Translations under genes and position numbers: made by a program
Notes under the pieces: generated by a model
The model's database searches: none
What the model was told of the DNA's origin: nothing
Seen by the model: the letters and a program-made list of their open reading frames with translations, nothing else
Assembly (NCBI GenBank): GCA_051530055.1
Contig: CM121343.1
Location: 4,898,001 to 4,962,000, forward strand
DNA length: 64,000 bases
Reading direction: 5' to 3'
DNA from: Neoechinorhynchus agilis
Taxonomy: Eukaryota; Acanthocephala
In this document: positions 33,764 to 45,985 of the stretch, in pieces
How the letters are laid out: every line of letters starts with the position of its first letter
How positions within the stretch are numbered: the stretch's first letter is position 1

Positions 33764-33853
33764 CTACGAGAAAGAATCCAACACGAATTATTTTTTGCTT
33801 GTAAAACCACTTCCAGCGCGACATTCATACAAAACGAATAGAGATTCCGTCAA
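33764..33853. promoter_or_regulatory. 90-bp bidirectional promoter interval, MCM7/UBC12
   Basis: The MCM7 start codon at 33763 (minus) and the UBC12 start codon at 33854 (plus) face away from each other across 90 bases. All 5' UTR and core promoter elements of both genes must lie here or inside the genes. No motif was identified by eye. Confidence 0.6.
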
Positions 33854-34510
33854 ATGTTTCACAAAAAAAGGAAAGAAGTAAACAAGCAAGAGACAGTGAA
33901 ATCGTCCGCTTATTATAGAATCCAACGAGACCTGGCGGACTTGAGGGACCTTCCGGCTGGATGCAAACTTAAATTCGACAACACAGGCGACATCATGAAA
34001 TTCCAAGTCCTAATGAACCCCACCGAGGTAGGTCCAAGATTTGAACCTTCGCCAACTAACAATTCCATCAAGGGTTACTACACTTACCAGAATATCAAAT
34101 TTACAGTAACCATCCCTCCCGATTACCCATTCGATCCTCCCAAAGTAAAATGCGATTCACCAATATATCATCCAAACATAGACACAGCGGGCGGCGTTTG
34201 CCTGACCATCCTGAGGTTCGAAATTTGCAGGGCAGGGGGTAGCACTGTTTTAAATTCTTTCGTAGTAATAAATATACAAAATTAGTGACGTAACGATTAC
34301 TATAGGGAAGAATGGAGGCCAGTACTATCTATCTTGTCGGTTATAATTGGACTTTTTCACGTTTTGATTGAACCGAACGCCAATGATGCATTGAACAAAG
34401 AAGCGGGTGAGCTGCTAATGAACAATCCAGCTGAATTTGCCAGAAAAGTGAAGTTTTATTCTAAGTTGCACGCGGCGGGTGACGTTCACGCTGTACATTC
34501 ACGAAATTAA
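33854..34510 (+). CDS. ubc-12: UBC12/UBE2M NEDD8-conjugating enzyme E2
   Basis: Transfers NEDD8 to cullins, activating cullin-RING ligases. Three exons: 33854-34027, 34073-34215 and 34306-34510, with introns of 45 and 90 bases in matching phase. The N-terminus has MFHKKRKEVNKQE, then SAYYRIQRDLADL typical of UBC12. The catalytic region is YPFDPPKVKCDSPIYHPNI followed by GGVCLTILREEWRPVLSI, with the active-site cysteine in GGVC. The C-terminal helices read EPNANDALNKEAGELLMNN. Length about 173 residues, as in the family. The short N-terminal extension that docks the NEDD8 E1 is shorter than in human UBE2M. Confidence 0.95.
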
Positions 34511-34706
34511 ATGCAGTTCAAACGAAAGGGGCACATACATGGGAGAATTTTAGTTTTCGTGATAAATTACAGTCGTTTTACGGAAAATCATGCTTTTTGT
34601 TTTCGCACACGCACACCAAAGGCCGATATTTTGGCTTGGAAAAAATTGGGTTTTGATGATGATGATGAAAAAGTTTAATTTTAAAGCACGAAAGCACCTG
34701 AAAAAT

Positions 34707-37387
34707 CTATATTTCAACAATTGATTCGTGTTTCCTTGTGTTGCTTCGGTACTTCACATACATGGGACTCCATAGATTTATCAGTGTCAATAATTGATTG
34801 AGCATTGAACACCATGTCTTCGACTCTAGTAAAGAGTCTCCGCAAAGCCAGTAACTAAAAATATCCGCAACTTTGAGACAAGAGACACAAGAACTGTACT
34901 TCAAGCGTTTCCCGTCGGATTGTACGCAGGCCAACTCAAACGAATTCTGTCTTGCGCACTCAGCAAATGGAAGTAGCGACACGGGGAATTTGCAGATACC
35001 CTTCGATCCCCAATCGAGTAGATCGATTGTGTGGGCGGCCGCCTTCGTAAACTGAATATAGAAATGTTCAATTAAGAAAAAGATGAAAACTACCTTTTTA
35101 TCAACGGCCGATAGGTCAGTGCAGTTCCATAGTCTTAAAGTATTCGCTCGTAAAACGGCCCACATTCTTCGCCAAGCACTATAGCCTGCTACGATTTCAT
35201 GCATGGTCTAAATTCGTGTTGGAATATCTACTATTTATACGAAAAAAATATTCTCAAGCATTAACAAAAAGCTCCCACGTTTTAAAAGAGCAATCATCAA
35301 TACATACGAGGTATCCTTCATGTTCGATGACGTCATCAATAATGAATAGCGGCGTACAATAGAGTGTTCCACTGATGGGCGTTGAAGAAGACACGGCCTG
35401 CGGATACAAGTTATCTGCTCCTAAAAACTTGGCGTACTTTGAGCTTGAAGCATCGATCATAGAAGTTCTGTTTGTTTATTTGGACGCTGTCAATCTGAAC
35501 AAAGTTTGATAGGCGGATTTTGGATGGTTGTTTCGCTAGATTGCAGACTATGTGATCAGAGATGAATCGCCTTCATTTTAAACGACAACACCAATGTACC
35601 TTTATTGCCAACTGCACGTTTGATTGCGTTCAATGGCGACGTGAAGTTCAAAGCACTCGAGAGCTTTGCGGATGTTTTGAACAACGCTCGAATATCTGAT
35701 CCGGTATAGGTTCGTTCGAGACAATAGATGTATATTCGAAGTTCAAAGTCCGACTCTACGTTTTCAAAATTCATATGAGTACCGAGAATAATCATCGGTT
35801 TGTTGGGAACAGATTGGCAGCATAAAACAATATCAGCCGTTGAGGATACGCAAGTGTGATAAGCATATCCCATGCAGTGTACGAACGCTATGAAATAAAA
35901 TACCCGCTTTTCAGTACCGTCCATTAACCGCTTTATATAGTCCGGCTCTAGTGGTATTATAATCGAATTTATCGATATGTTAGCCTTTGGGCTCTCCTCC
36001 TGCAACGTTCTTCTGTTCAGTTTAGTTGTCAGACGACCGGCCTCCTCAAGAAATGCTTGGCGCTTATGTGCTAAAAAGGAAATGGTGAGCTTAAGACATA
36101 ATTGACAAAAAATTACTTTCCGATAAAAGGGTGCGTGAGCAATCGATCCATTGATCATAATCAATCTTATGCGTTTTACTCCTTTCCAGGAAATTTCTTA
36201 ATGCGGCGGCAGCCTGTCGTATGTGACCTTCACAACAAATTGCTTGATATTTTATGTTCTATAATCAAAAAAATAATAAAACATATAACAATGACCAAAT
36301 CTTACTTTTATTTTTTCATTTAATCCATTGATCATTTTTGTCGCTTCATCTACCGACAAGGAGCGTCTAATGCGATCAACAGCTTGTAAACTATTTGGCT
36401 GACTGTGTACTCCTGAGACTGATTCGTTCAAATGAGAACAAGATTGTGTTGTCCTTTGAGACGACTGTTCAATGATACAAGAACTGGTTTGAACGCACTC
36501 CGAGATCATGGAGTTGTCGATATCAGCGAATGCTTCGGAGATCTCCAATATCATATTGTCCAGGCTAGAAGAACCAGTGCAATGTCCTTCGATGTCACTC
36601 ACAGGCTCCGACTGTTCGAATTCGCAGTTATTCGAGTTAAGTGTACTACTGCAATAGCCCTTATTTCCATTCGGATCTGATCGATCTGAAACATTGTTAG
36701 GATGACCGTCACCGGACACTTTCATGATTGTACCGTGGTTCGTTGGAAGATGTGGCATGTAGCGAAGCAAGCCATTTGCATCACTGGCAAGCGCTTCCCA
36801 CCTCGCTTTAAGCTGTGCGAATGGAAAACTTTCTTCCTCAACACAAGGAAGCTTTAATGTATGGTTTACTGGTGTGCTTTGACTGTGTGATCGTTTTCTT
36901 TTACCAAGTTTACCAACGGGATATATCGGTGAAAGGAAATCTCGGCCGTCAAAGAGATTCTTGGCTTGTTTTATCCGACCACTCTTATCCAAATGACCAA
37001 AATCGGTACCGATCATCTCTAGATAAATACCTCGCTTGCTCTTACTCACATCGATCGACGTGATCTTATCTTGAAGGCACGGGGAGACTGTTATCTTTGT
37101 CGACTCGTCCTTGTCCCACTCTTTCACCATCGCCGATAGATTCAGAAATGCCGGTTTACGACCAACCGATTGAGACCGCCCGGCCATGTTCCCTGGACGG
37201 AATGTTCTCTCATTAGTACTATCCAAACCGGCGGTTGCAAAGTGTCGTTGTTTCGACATCTTACGATGGAAGGATTCTAAACCCTGATCTTTTTTTGTTC
37301 AAATGAGTTTTTTTGTGTCTAAAATTTAAAGTCCAACTCACTTAGTTTATCTTCATCCCACTCTTCGTCGCTATTTTGGTGATTCAT
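34707..37387 (-). CDS. Anillin-like cytokinesis scaffold
   Basis: Links actomyosin, septins and RhoA at the contractile ring. A first small exon at 37387 (MNHQNSDEEWDEDKL) splices to SFHRKMSKQRHFATAGLDST at 37259, resembling the anillin start motif. A basic, serine-rich middle follows (SVGRKPAFLNLSAMVKEWDK; FAQLKARWEALASDANG). Then come a heptad-like stretch, the anillin homology region (KANISINSIIIPLEPDYIKR, FYFIAFVHCMGYAYHTCV, FELRIYIYCLERTYT; 36164-35556), and the C-terminal PH domain split by introns (HEGYLVCIDD at 35340; GYSAWRRMWAVLRANTLRLW; NSFELACVQSDG; MLNQLLTLINLWSP), ending at 34707. The family call rests on the AH-PH order and these motifs. It is shorter than vertebrate anillin. 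Confidence 0.87.
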
Positions 37388-39780
37388 GATTTTGAAAATC
37401 TTATCTAAAGAAGCTCCATTCGAGTGTGTGCATAAAAGCATTATTATCCGTGAAGTAGCCTCTCCCCCCCCCTACGCGCCACCGCCATTTACGCTATAAT
37501 TCGCACTGGTGACAGTTTCGTGACCCCTATCCGGTGATGATACAGATCAGTTGTATCCACTCTATCGCTCGCAGCGCAAACTCTGACACTCAAACTGTGT
37601 CGTCGGTGTTTGTGTATCCAAAAGTAATAATGGTGCCACTAGGTCGCAGCTTTAGGAAGTTAAAATTGCCTTCAAAAAGGGTCTAGATGAATTTATCTTC
37701 ATTCACGAGATTATATCTACTTTAGCTATCATGAATTGTAAATAAACAATATTGATCTTAGACTTATTAGCTAATATTTAAGTCTTCTGCCGGTACGTAT
37801 CCAAAGTTGAAACATTTGTAGATTTCATTATGTGTTGAAGTGAATATCCCTTAAGTGGCTGATCTTTCCGTGAGTACACAACCCGTTTTACCGATATGAA
37901 GGAAAAACACCGTCCGGATTCTCAGATATCTCCCGGGGAGACCAACGAGTTATTTCGTCCCCATCGGTCGTGTGTGTGTGTGTGTGTCATCGGCACTAAC
38001 GCATTAGAACTGGCTCAGAGTTTAAGTGATTTTATCCCCTTCCTTGGCCAAGATCAGTGGAAATGTTCACTTCAACACTTAAAAAATGTAACATATTATT
38101 TGAATTGTGGTGATCATAATCCCCGAGTAAAACTTATTTTGTCAATTGACGATACTTCGAAAGAGGAAGCACTCCGAAGAATTTTCTCTCTGTGATTCAC
38201 ATATTATAGAGCATGTTAGATGGATTCTAAAGATAAATCGTGCAGAGACAATCCTTCGGGATGACGAAGTTAGAATTATCGTGAAGATGCTCCCGGTCCA
38301 AAATACATTCTTATGAAATATTTCAAAGTCGCACGCTTCCTGTTTCGAAAAATTTCTTTACAATAAGATACCTGCTAACCGGGACTATTTTCCCCACAAT
38401 TCTAAATAAGACTAAATGTATATGTTTTCAAAAAAGATGAAGCCTTATACACAGTACGTGGAATTCGATTTGTGTTGCCTGTCCGAGGATTTATTGGAAA
38501 ATACCAGTACCATAAATTGCCCATTCGATCGCATTTAAAATTGAATTTAAAGAAGGTGTCGACGCATTAAAAGCATCAAATCGAGAACGCTTCTCAGATG
38601 CGGTTCACAATAATCGTAAAGTGTGACATTATCGTTGGTTACACTGTTTCTCCTTAGCGTCAGTTTCTATGGCAGTTCAAAACTACTTTCTTGATTTCGA
38701 TTTATATGCCTTCTTTTAAAAATCAAAGTAACGAATCGAAGAAATAAGTCATTGTCACTCAATCTGTTTTTTAGCATTGTGCTTAGTAAGAAATCTCAGA
38801 CTTGGATTTAAAACAGTAAACGCAGGCATCGAAATTTTATCCCCTTGTCGAACTGCAATGGCGTTCTTGGTTATAGAAATTTCCTTTTTCACCATATTGA
38901 AGTTCAATAGAACCCGCTCTTAGTAGCTTCTTGTACATCTTTCATAGAGATTTAAGCGATTTACCCAACTACAATCGCGTTCTTGCTAAAAGAATTTTTC
39001 CATTTTCCCATGATATCCTTTAATCAACTGCTCCTGATTTATGATCTCATATTTCGTTTATTTAATTGCAAACGTGTTCTAGATCGAAAACTTAAAACAA
39101 CGAATGTTGAATCTTGATTACAGATTCCAAATTGAATCTTAACCCACCATTATTTTAACATCGAACAAAACCATTTTTAGTATTTGCAGCGGCTCGATAA
39201 TGCTATTAAATATAACAATTTTATCTTGATTTTTGTGCTCGTGTTCCTTCACAATTTTCTTCACCAAAAATAGTGCCATAATCGTATTTCTACTACACCA
39301 TGTAGATTTTATTCGAGAAACGGGTGTAAAACAATAATTTTGCCGTTTAGATTACAAAATTATATGTGAACGCAACGAAGATGACCATTATTTTCCTTTG
39401 TGCTAAGATTATTCTTCTCGCAAAAGAATGGATTCTGATCATATCCCCAGGTTACAATGTAAATGCGCGTGCTCTATAAATCTTCAAATGTACAATTTCA
39501 AACTTGGTAATCCAGAATAACTTCCTTGATATCGAATTTCTACATTATGGAATAACGTAGCCTAAGAATTAATAGCAACAAATGATCAATTGAAGTTGCC
39601 ACTTCGTTATAGGTCATGATGCTCTAGTGAATATCTCAAAGATATCAACTGTAAAACAAGAAGGTAAATTCTATTCAGCGAAAAATGAAATATGTCAGTT
39701 CAATAATTTTAATCTGTTTCTATACGTCCAGTAAATTATAAGAACTTGAACTTTTGACGACACTTTCCTATAGCTTTTAT
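37388..39780. other. Gene-poor interval with a diverged SINE-like copy
   Basis: The 37900-37990 part, read on the minus strand, shares GA(G)ACGAAA(A/T)(A)...CTCGTTG and TATCTGAGAATCCGGA with 63460-63520, so it is a copy of the same short repeat. It also holds a (GT)n run at about 37970-37988. A 99-codon plus-strand frame at 37896 overlaps this repeat and looks spurious. The remaining 38200-39780 has no supported feature. Confidence 0.5.
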
Positions 39781-39799
39781 ACTTTAATTATGATGGTGA

Positions 39800-40230
39800 A
39801 CTGAAGGAAGACAAAAAATTGTTCGAAAACAAATTTGGTTGTGTATTCCCAGAGCGGTCGTCAAAGCTCTGGTCGATTGGAGAGATGCCTTAATCTGTGA
39901 GCGATGCTGCTTCCAAGGAATGGAAGTTAAATTTGCAATGAACAAGATATCGAAACTGGATGATTTCACGTCCCCACGCTGCAGCACTTGTCAATCCTGG
40001 GATCATTGGCTGAACGATGCCTTACAAAAAGGATCGTTTGCGCATTTTGTGTGCGCAACCATCACTCTTCGGCTTGCCCGAGGGACACGAAATGTTGCTC
40101 AGACTGTAAACAGGGCACTGTGCCTTTTCGAAATCATGTTCGGTCTTCAAACATTACCTCCGTTGGGCTCAAACGAAACCTTCTGCTAAGAACAATAAAA
40201 GCATCGTGCGCCAGGCACCCACTGAACAAG
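39800..40230 (+). mobile_element. LINE ORF1 (gag-like) fragment with zinc knuckles, frameshifted
   Basis: One frame encodes MNKISKLDDFTSPRCSTCQS and, after a frameshift near 40010, another encodes CAFCVRNHHSSACPRDTKCC with SDCKQGT. This is the CCHC knuckle series of non-LTR retrotransposon ORF1 proteins (R-C-x2-C-x3-H then C-x2-C-x4-H). The frame change and lack of neighbours show decay. It is homologous to the minus-strand copy at 40880-41360. Confidence 0.7.
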
Positions 40231-40689
40231 TAGTCCATGTATCTGTTCCTCCACCAATGAACGAACGTTATCGAACCAAGATGCTATTGATGGGAATTTT
40301 CGGCCAGGATCTTACAGATGGTTGATCTCCGTATAAACATGGCGCATTAAAAATGGATAACAATCCTTGAGAGTTAGTAATAAAAAAAAGTAAATTTATC
40401 ACCAGAGAGTAGGGAGTGAAGTAGTCCATTGATATTATAAAGTGGTTTAGTCTCCTGAATAAAAAATAATATATGGATCGTGTAAGAAAGCCGTATGTCT
40501 GGAAATGCCAGAATCCTCCTGAGTTCCATTGCACCAGTTGTAGCTCCATTTAAAAAAACCCATTATGAATCATATTACTGATTCCCTTGGCTGAAACCTG
40601 TTGTTGTTCATCTATTATTTGACATATCATTTCCTCGTTGGTATCATTTTCCAAATCTATGTCAGCATTCCAATTATTGTTGTAGGCTA

Positions 40690-41360
40690 CGATTCTAGAC
40701 GCACTCCTTGCACCGATTTATTTGATGATGTGTGATATTTTGAATAGGAATCTAGTGATTTCGTGATGCTGGTCAATAATGAATCGAAGTGTATAGCCAA
40801 TCGTTTTTCCAATCCCTGAATAGCCATTTGTACTCTTGAGTCTACCATAGACAAAATGTTGCTTTTTTTACTCTTCAAAATTGCATCCAGTGAGCGTGGT
40901 AAAGGCTCGCTGTTTTGCTTCCTGGAGGAAAAGGACTGGTTCGAGTGAAGGTGAGCAGAATTGTGAGTTCGTAGATTGGATAATGGTGGATGTTAATTAT
41001 TTCAGGCGTTGTGTTTGTGCGCCCAAGCAACGTATTTCTTAAATCCTTCGCATTTTTTGAAAAGGCACAGTGTCCATCTTTATCACAATTGGCACCGTAT
41101 TGTTTGATTTTCTCAAATCTTGAGCTGTGATGATCTAAAGAGCATCCCAGTGACCCCATTTCTGACATTTGTTACATCGAGGAAAGTTAAATTTGTCAAA
41201 GTGAGAGATTTCATTGGTTGTGAAATAGATTCCCACCGATTGAAAGACATATCTGTTGGACGTTAAATAATTCCTCCTCTCAACAGAGGCTTTGACAGTC
41301 GCTTTTGGAATGGACTTATTGGCTCTGGACGATTTTAGGAAAAAAGAATTTTGCAATGGA
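40690..41360 (-). mobile_element. LINE ORF1 fragment, inverted relative to the previous one
   Basis: At 41356-41135 the minus strand reads TTNEISHFDKFNFPRCNKCQ then KWGHW, the same knuckle region as the plus-strand copy. A shifted frame at 41110-40980 gives SSRFEKIKQYGANCDKDGHC then AFSKNAKDLRN. The 40878-40690 part (SMVDSRVQMAIQGLEKRLAI) is coiled-coil-like and may be downstream ORF1 sequence. Confidence 0.6.
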
Positions 41361-42660
41361 ACTTCTTTTGGAATTCGTTTTTATCCGCTTCATCGGTGTC
41401 TGGTTATAAACCAGAGACCATGAAGATGGATTCATAGCTTACATTCCGAATATTCACCCCAGTGAGATCACAGTTCTTCGTGAATTCTTGGAAGGACTTG
41501 AGAACATTGAAGCAGGAACCTTCAGTAGAGTTCTTCTCTATGAATTATTGGATTGTATAATCAGAGCATGCGGCCATTTTTTGATGCTACATCCGTGCCT
41601 TTTGGATTCCGTTCTTCAAGACGATTGACGCTTGTTCAATGCAACTTATTGTAATCACACTACCGACAATTTAGAAGGGAGAATGTAACACAAGGATGTA
41701 TCGGCAAACTGTGGCAATCTTTTCTATTTTAATCCTGATGTCCTACAACGCACAACATGATTGCAACAATTAGTTTGCTCCATATCGGCCGGATATTCTC
41801 CATGGTGAGTTCGTCTAAATTCCATTTTTCTAACAGAGCCACCCTGGTATTAATGGCTAAAAGATCTAAAAGTAACTTCAACATACAATTAAAGTATCCA
41901 GATTTGTACAATATTTTACATTTCAAGAGATTGTAAAGTTGTTCTTATATTTTTTGGATTGTATTGGGGGGAATAAAATTAGAGAATAGTTTTGGCCACT
42001 TTTCTCTTAACTTCCCTGAAGGAAGTGTGAGATCATTTTCGGGCTTCACGACCCCCGGTACCTGAGTTCCTTTCATGCAAGCACCAATTAATAACTTAAG
42101 CCCATATTGTAGATATCTGAAGAGGACCGCATTCGGTCGAAAATTTACAATAAGTCAATCAATATCGAGGAAGAGTAAAGTTGCACCAGAACAATTAATT
42201 GCTCTTATATATGTATTTTTGGTGATAAGAAAAATAGAGATTGATTTATTAATTTCCAAAATCCGTCCCGTCCGACTTTTTCAGGTTGCTTGCCCCTAAG
42301 AAGTCCGACGAAACGGACGAAATATTGACAAATCAATCTTTATTTTTCCTATCACCCAAAAAAACCGTATTCCAAAGAAAATATTTTATTGAAGATGTGA
42401 AGTGGAAGCCTCGGTCATTGCTTGAAGAGGCGAGGCTTTCCCTTTCGAAATATCTGCAATATAATATTTTCTACGTGGAGGGGGAAACGATCGCCACATC
42501 TTCAATTCTATCATCCCATAGGATTTTCTCTTTATGATTCAGAGTTCATTTCACGATACATTTTCACATGGCAGAAGAAGATTTGTAGACCTTAGTAAAT
42601 GTTACGTTCTTTGAGAGTTAAAAGACGCATTGAGCGTTCAAAAATCTTAATCACCATTCA
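41361..42660. other. Gene-poor interval upstream of CAP-H
   Basis: No supported exon. A plus-strand 83-codon frame at 42286-42537 covers GAGGCGAGG...TTTCGAAATAT, loosely similar to the fold-back repeat at 63680-63700; I treat it as repeat-derived. Confidence 0.35.
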
Positions 42661-42867
42661 TCGATTTGTGTATATTTTGTGTTCTGATTGCGATTCCAGC
42701 GCGTTCTTTGGTTGTGAAAAGTAGGAAAGTGCATGGTTCGGTTCTTTTTTTTGCTGGCGAACTTTTTAAACCCGCGCCTGGTGACACAGCGAAAGTATCG
42801 TCCAATGGCACTGGTTGTCGCGATGGAGTTTCAGGAGGAATCGTTTTTCTCGGTAGCATCTCTCCAA

Positions 42868-45407
42868 TGATATCTAATGGTAGTGATTCGTTATTGCTTT
42901 CAATGTACCGGCAAGCGATTCAAAATTTCAGTTCACACAAACTGACGGATAGTAATGTTTTTGAAGTTAAAACGATTGATCAGTTAAGTGAGTACATGAA
43001 GATGAGAGTAGACCGTGTGAAGCAGTCCGTGAAAAAAGGGAGTCTTGTAAAGTCAAATAGAGACGATTTCGACAATGCCGGAGCGTGCCTTGACGTGACC
43101 GGGAAGGTCTATGCCCGCCGAGTCGATGCCCTTCACGAACAAGCGACCCGTATGGTTTCTAGTTTCGCTGGAGTCACAAAGACCGATCCTGTGAAGACTA
43201 TTCAGAGTTTGGGATATGATACCATTCAATCGATTTGCGAAGACCCGTTAGAAATCATTCCTGCTCAGGTAGAAGAACCCGTTGCACGCCAGCGATATAA
43301 GCCGCGAAATAAAACGAAGAAAACGTATTTGGCTCTTAATACAGATAAAATAAACCTTAAGATTGATCGATCAACGTTTGCTCCCAGAATTGACGTGATA
43401 TCGCAGTTGTTCATTTTCGGCGACCAAAATATGTTATTTGGAAGAGATCAGAAATCAAGTGACCTGCTTATACATAATTATTCCGTTGAAACATCATATG
43501 GAGGACATTTCTTAATGCCGGAATTCGGCTCAGCGGACGGATGGTTCAAAAGTCCTTTTGCCGACAATTCTGTAGACGATTTTGAAAAGGCTGTAATCTG
43601 TGAACCGCTCGAAAATTACTTGGATACCAAGAATCCGAATGACTTAATACCGCTTTTGAATCCAATCACGCAAAACAAAATTAGTGAAATCGTAGATATC
43701 GATGTAGGCGCTGATCAATTCGATTTCGACAACCTCATTTGTGATAATATGGTGACCGAGGAAGCAAATGATGCAGTTGCTGATTCTGGGGGTGGTCCTG
43801 AAACCTCAAGTATTCATTCTACACGTATTTCGCATTCCTCAATGTTGCCGATTTAGACTGAGTTTTCATTTTATTCTCGCGGCATTCATCGATTCGAACA
43901 TATCTCTTTAACCAGGAAATAGTTCGGAGTTTCTGCTAAGAGGGTATTCCAATACAGTCCAATTTTTAAATTTTAATACTCTTAGTTTCTCACATTTGTC
44001 GTTTTTGTATCTTTAGTAGAGAATCATAAGTTTTCTAATTTTTCAACTTAAAGATTAAAATTATTCAAAGTCCATTTAAGTTCTATTTTGTTTTCTAAGA
44101 GGCCAATATAATTATTGTTCGCATTCCAGTTCAACATTATTGCAATACTATGAATTTTCTTCGTACGACATCGCCATCATCAAAGAAATAAAAAAAGTTG
44201 CTGATTGGAATTTTAAAATGTCGATATGTGACGAGATGCCGGGGAATGTGATTGGAATTATTGTCTAGAAGTTCGCTAATAATTACTTAACCACTTGTAT
44301 TTTAGAACTGATGATGAACCCGACGTGGTTCGAAACGTCTTTAATAAATAATCATTTACCGGTTATAGGAATTTTAAAAGATTCTACGAGTAAATTTTAT
44401 ACCTTTTGACTACGTTAATTTAAACGGCCTTGAGGTTGCGAAACCGAAATAGACGATCTTCTTTATTGCGTGACTTTGCTCGAATTCAATCTGAGGCATT
44501 GAATAATATAGACAATTGGAATTCGCGACCAAAATCGTGCGTTTTATCCGAGAAATCAACGAGTTCCCAACCAATTGATGCACAGACGAAGACTAAAAAA
44601 CGGGAAAAGGTAAACAAGTTGAAGAAAGTATCGTCGGAAGATGTTATTGGGTTTGATTTTACAAGTGAGACAACGAAAGCAATACTAGAATCGTTTAAGA
44701 AATTTAAAACGATTCGAAACGTCCGAATCGGGTGTTCATTGGAAAATACCTTTGCTGATGATCTCATCCGCTTGCATCATTCGCATTTTTTTGAATATTC
44801 AGATTTGAGCAAATGGTTTCTAACGGATGACCCTTTGATCACGGATGACAGCTTAGTTGATTTTAACATATCGGATCTCGATATTTCCGAGGAGGTACAC
44901 TTCAATCTATCGTTTTCGGATGAAGATACTTTAGGTGAGCAGGATCATGGTGTTCCTTTTGCAGCCACTGGATTTCATCCTGTCGCTGATTTCACAATGA
45001 TCGATCCTTGTCATCAAGATGGTATATATGGAGCGACTCAATCGAAGGATCAACGTAATGCCCTTAGACTTGCGGATATGCACAATGCCCAGCATGCGGA
45101 TCTCGGGAAAATGAAAAGAAAATTAAAGCTAGCATTGAGTAAGAAATTAAATGAAGGATTTAAGGCGATTTCATTTGCTGATCTATACGCAATGACCAAT
45201 CCATCAAATGATTACGAAGAATTGGTTAAGTGTTGGCCGGTCGCACTTTTCGCATTGTTGCAGTTGGCAAATCAGTATGGACTCAAACTCAATCAAGTGC
45301 ATGATTTAAGAGATATAGAAATCATGCCCTCTTCGACAAGCGAGATATCTCTTTCTAAAGCTGAAGCGGAGAAGTCGAAAAATGTGAGCAAAAGCTACCG
45401 AATCTAA
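42868..45407 (+). CDS. Condensin I non-SMC subunit CAP-H/Barren (kleisin)
   Basis: Kleisin that bridges SMC2 and SMC4 in condensin for mitotic chromosome compaction. The first part reads ISNGSDSLLLSMYRQAIQNF, then AGACLDVTGKVYARRVDALH, corresponding to the diagnostic ...LDASTKIYAVRVDAVH block of CAP-H. It continues with KTKKTYLALNTDKINLKIDR, an acidic middle (43600-43790), and a second exon from about 44436 with RLRNRNRRSSLLRDFARIQS, SKWFLTDDPLITDDSL and the C-terminal winged helix (FKAISFADLYAMTNPSNDYE, CWPVALFALLQLANQYGLKL). It stops at 45407. The exact intron between about 43790 and 44436 was not fixed. The true start may be in an earlier exon: the frame is open upstream to 42666, but no ATG in frame precedes 42868. 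Confidence 0.9.
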
Positions 45408-45660
45408 AAAGGTTTAACTGAATCGATCTGTGAGAAGAATGTTCGTGAAATAGCAGTTTGAATACCTTATGAACTTCGTTTTGTGCGCGAGTTTGTACGG
45501 GACTTTGAAAATCCATCTTCAGCGATGCCTCTTCATGATTAAATTTCTTACTCTTTTATGTCAATTGTTTTTCTTATGGAATATAGCGTTATTTATAAAT
45601 TAACCATTTCGACCTTTTCCAGCTAGATGATGATATCGTCGGAAATTAAATAAAGCTCCG
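45408..45660. other. 3' flank of CAP-H
   Basis: AT-rich, with ATTAAATAAAG near 45644 as a possible polyadenylation signal. Ends where the roquin-like duplication begins. Confidence 0.4.
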
Positions 45661-45669
45661 ATCTTAGAG

Positions 45670-45985
45670 AAATGTCTGACAGGGCTGGAGCCAAAAGTGC
45701 TAAGGACAAATTATCCGCCGATTGAGCGACTGAAGATGTGGGTGATTGATCCGGTAGCGCTGTTGAATTCGCAACCACACAGAGCGGGAGATATGAACCG
45801 AAATCCGTCCAGTTCGGTCAACTTTTCGAACGGCACCCCGCCCCCAGTGTCGCGGTCTCTAAGCGAACACGAGCGAGAGAACGCGTCCAACGCATCGAAC
45901 AAACCAAGAAGTTCCTTACGAGTTGTACGCGCCGTGGGCATATAGAGAAGGCAATGCTGATTTCTCTTTCTGTTCGATGGCTGCA
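45670..45985. repeat. Partial duplication of the roquin 5' exon and upstream region
   Basis: The plus strand from GACAGGGCTGGAGCC through AGTGCTAAGG, GAGCGACTGAAGATG, GATCCGGTAGCGCTGTTGAA, ACACAGAGCGGGAGATATG, GTTCGGTCAACTTTTCGAAC, AACGCATCGAAC and CGCGCCGTGGGCATATAGAG matches 55425-55930 in the same order and orientation. Blocks are missing from this copy, including the (GTC)n run around the roquin start codon. It lies about 9.5 kb away, between CAP-H and an unknown gene. Confidence 0.9.

Noticed and set aside
37896-38195. 99-codon plus-strand protein with a valine-cysteine run
   Set aside because: The run is a (GT)n microsatellite and the N-terminal part is a repeat shared with 63440-63520.
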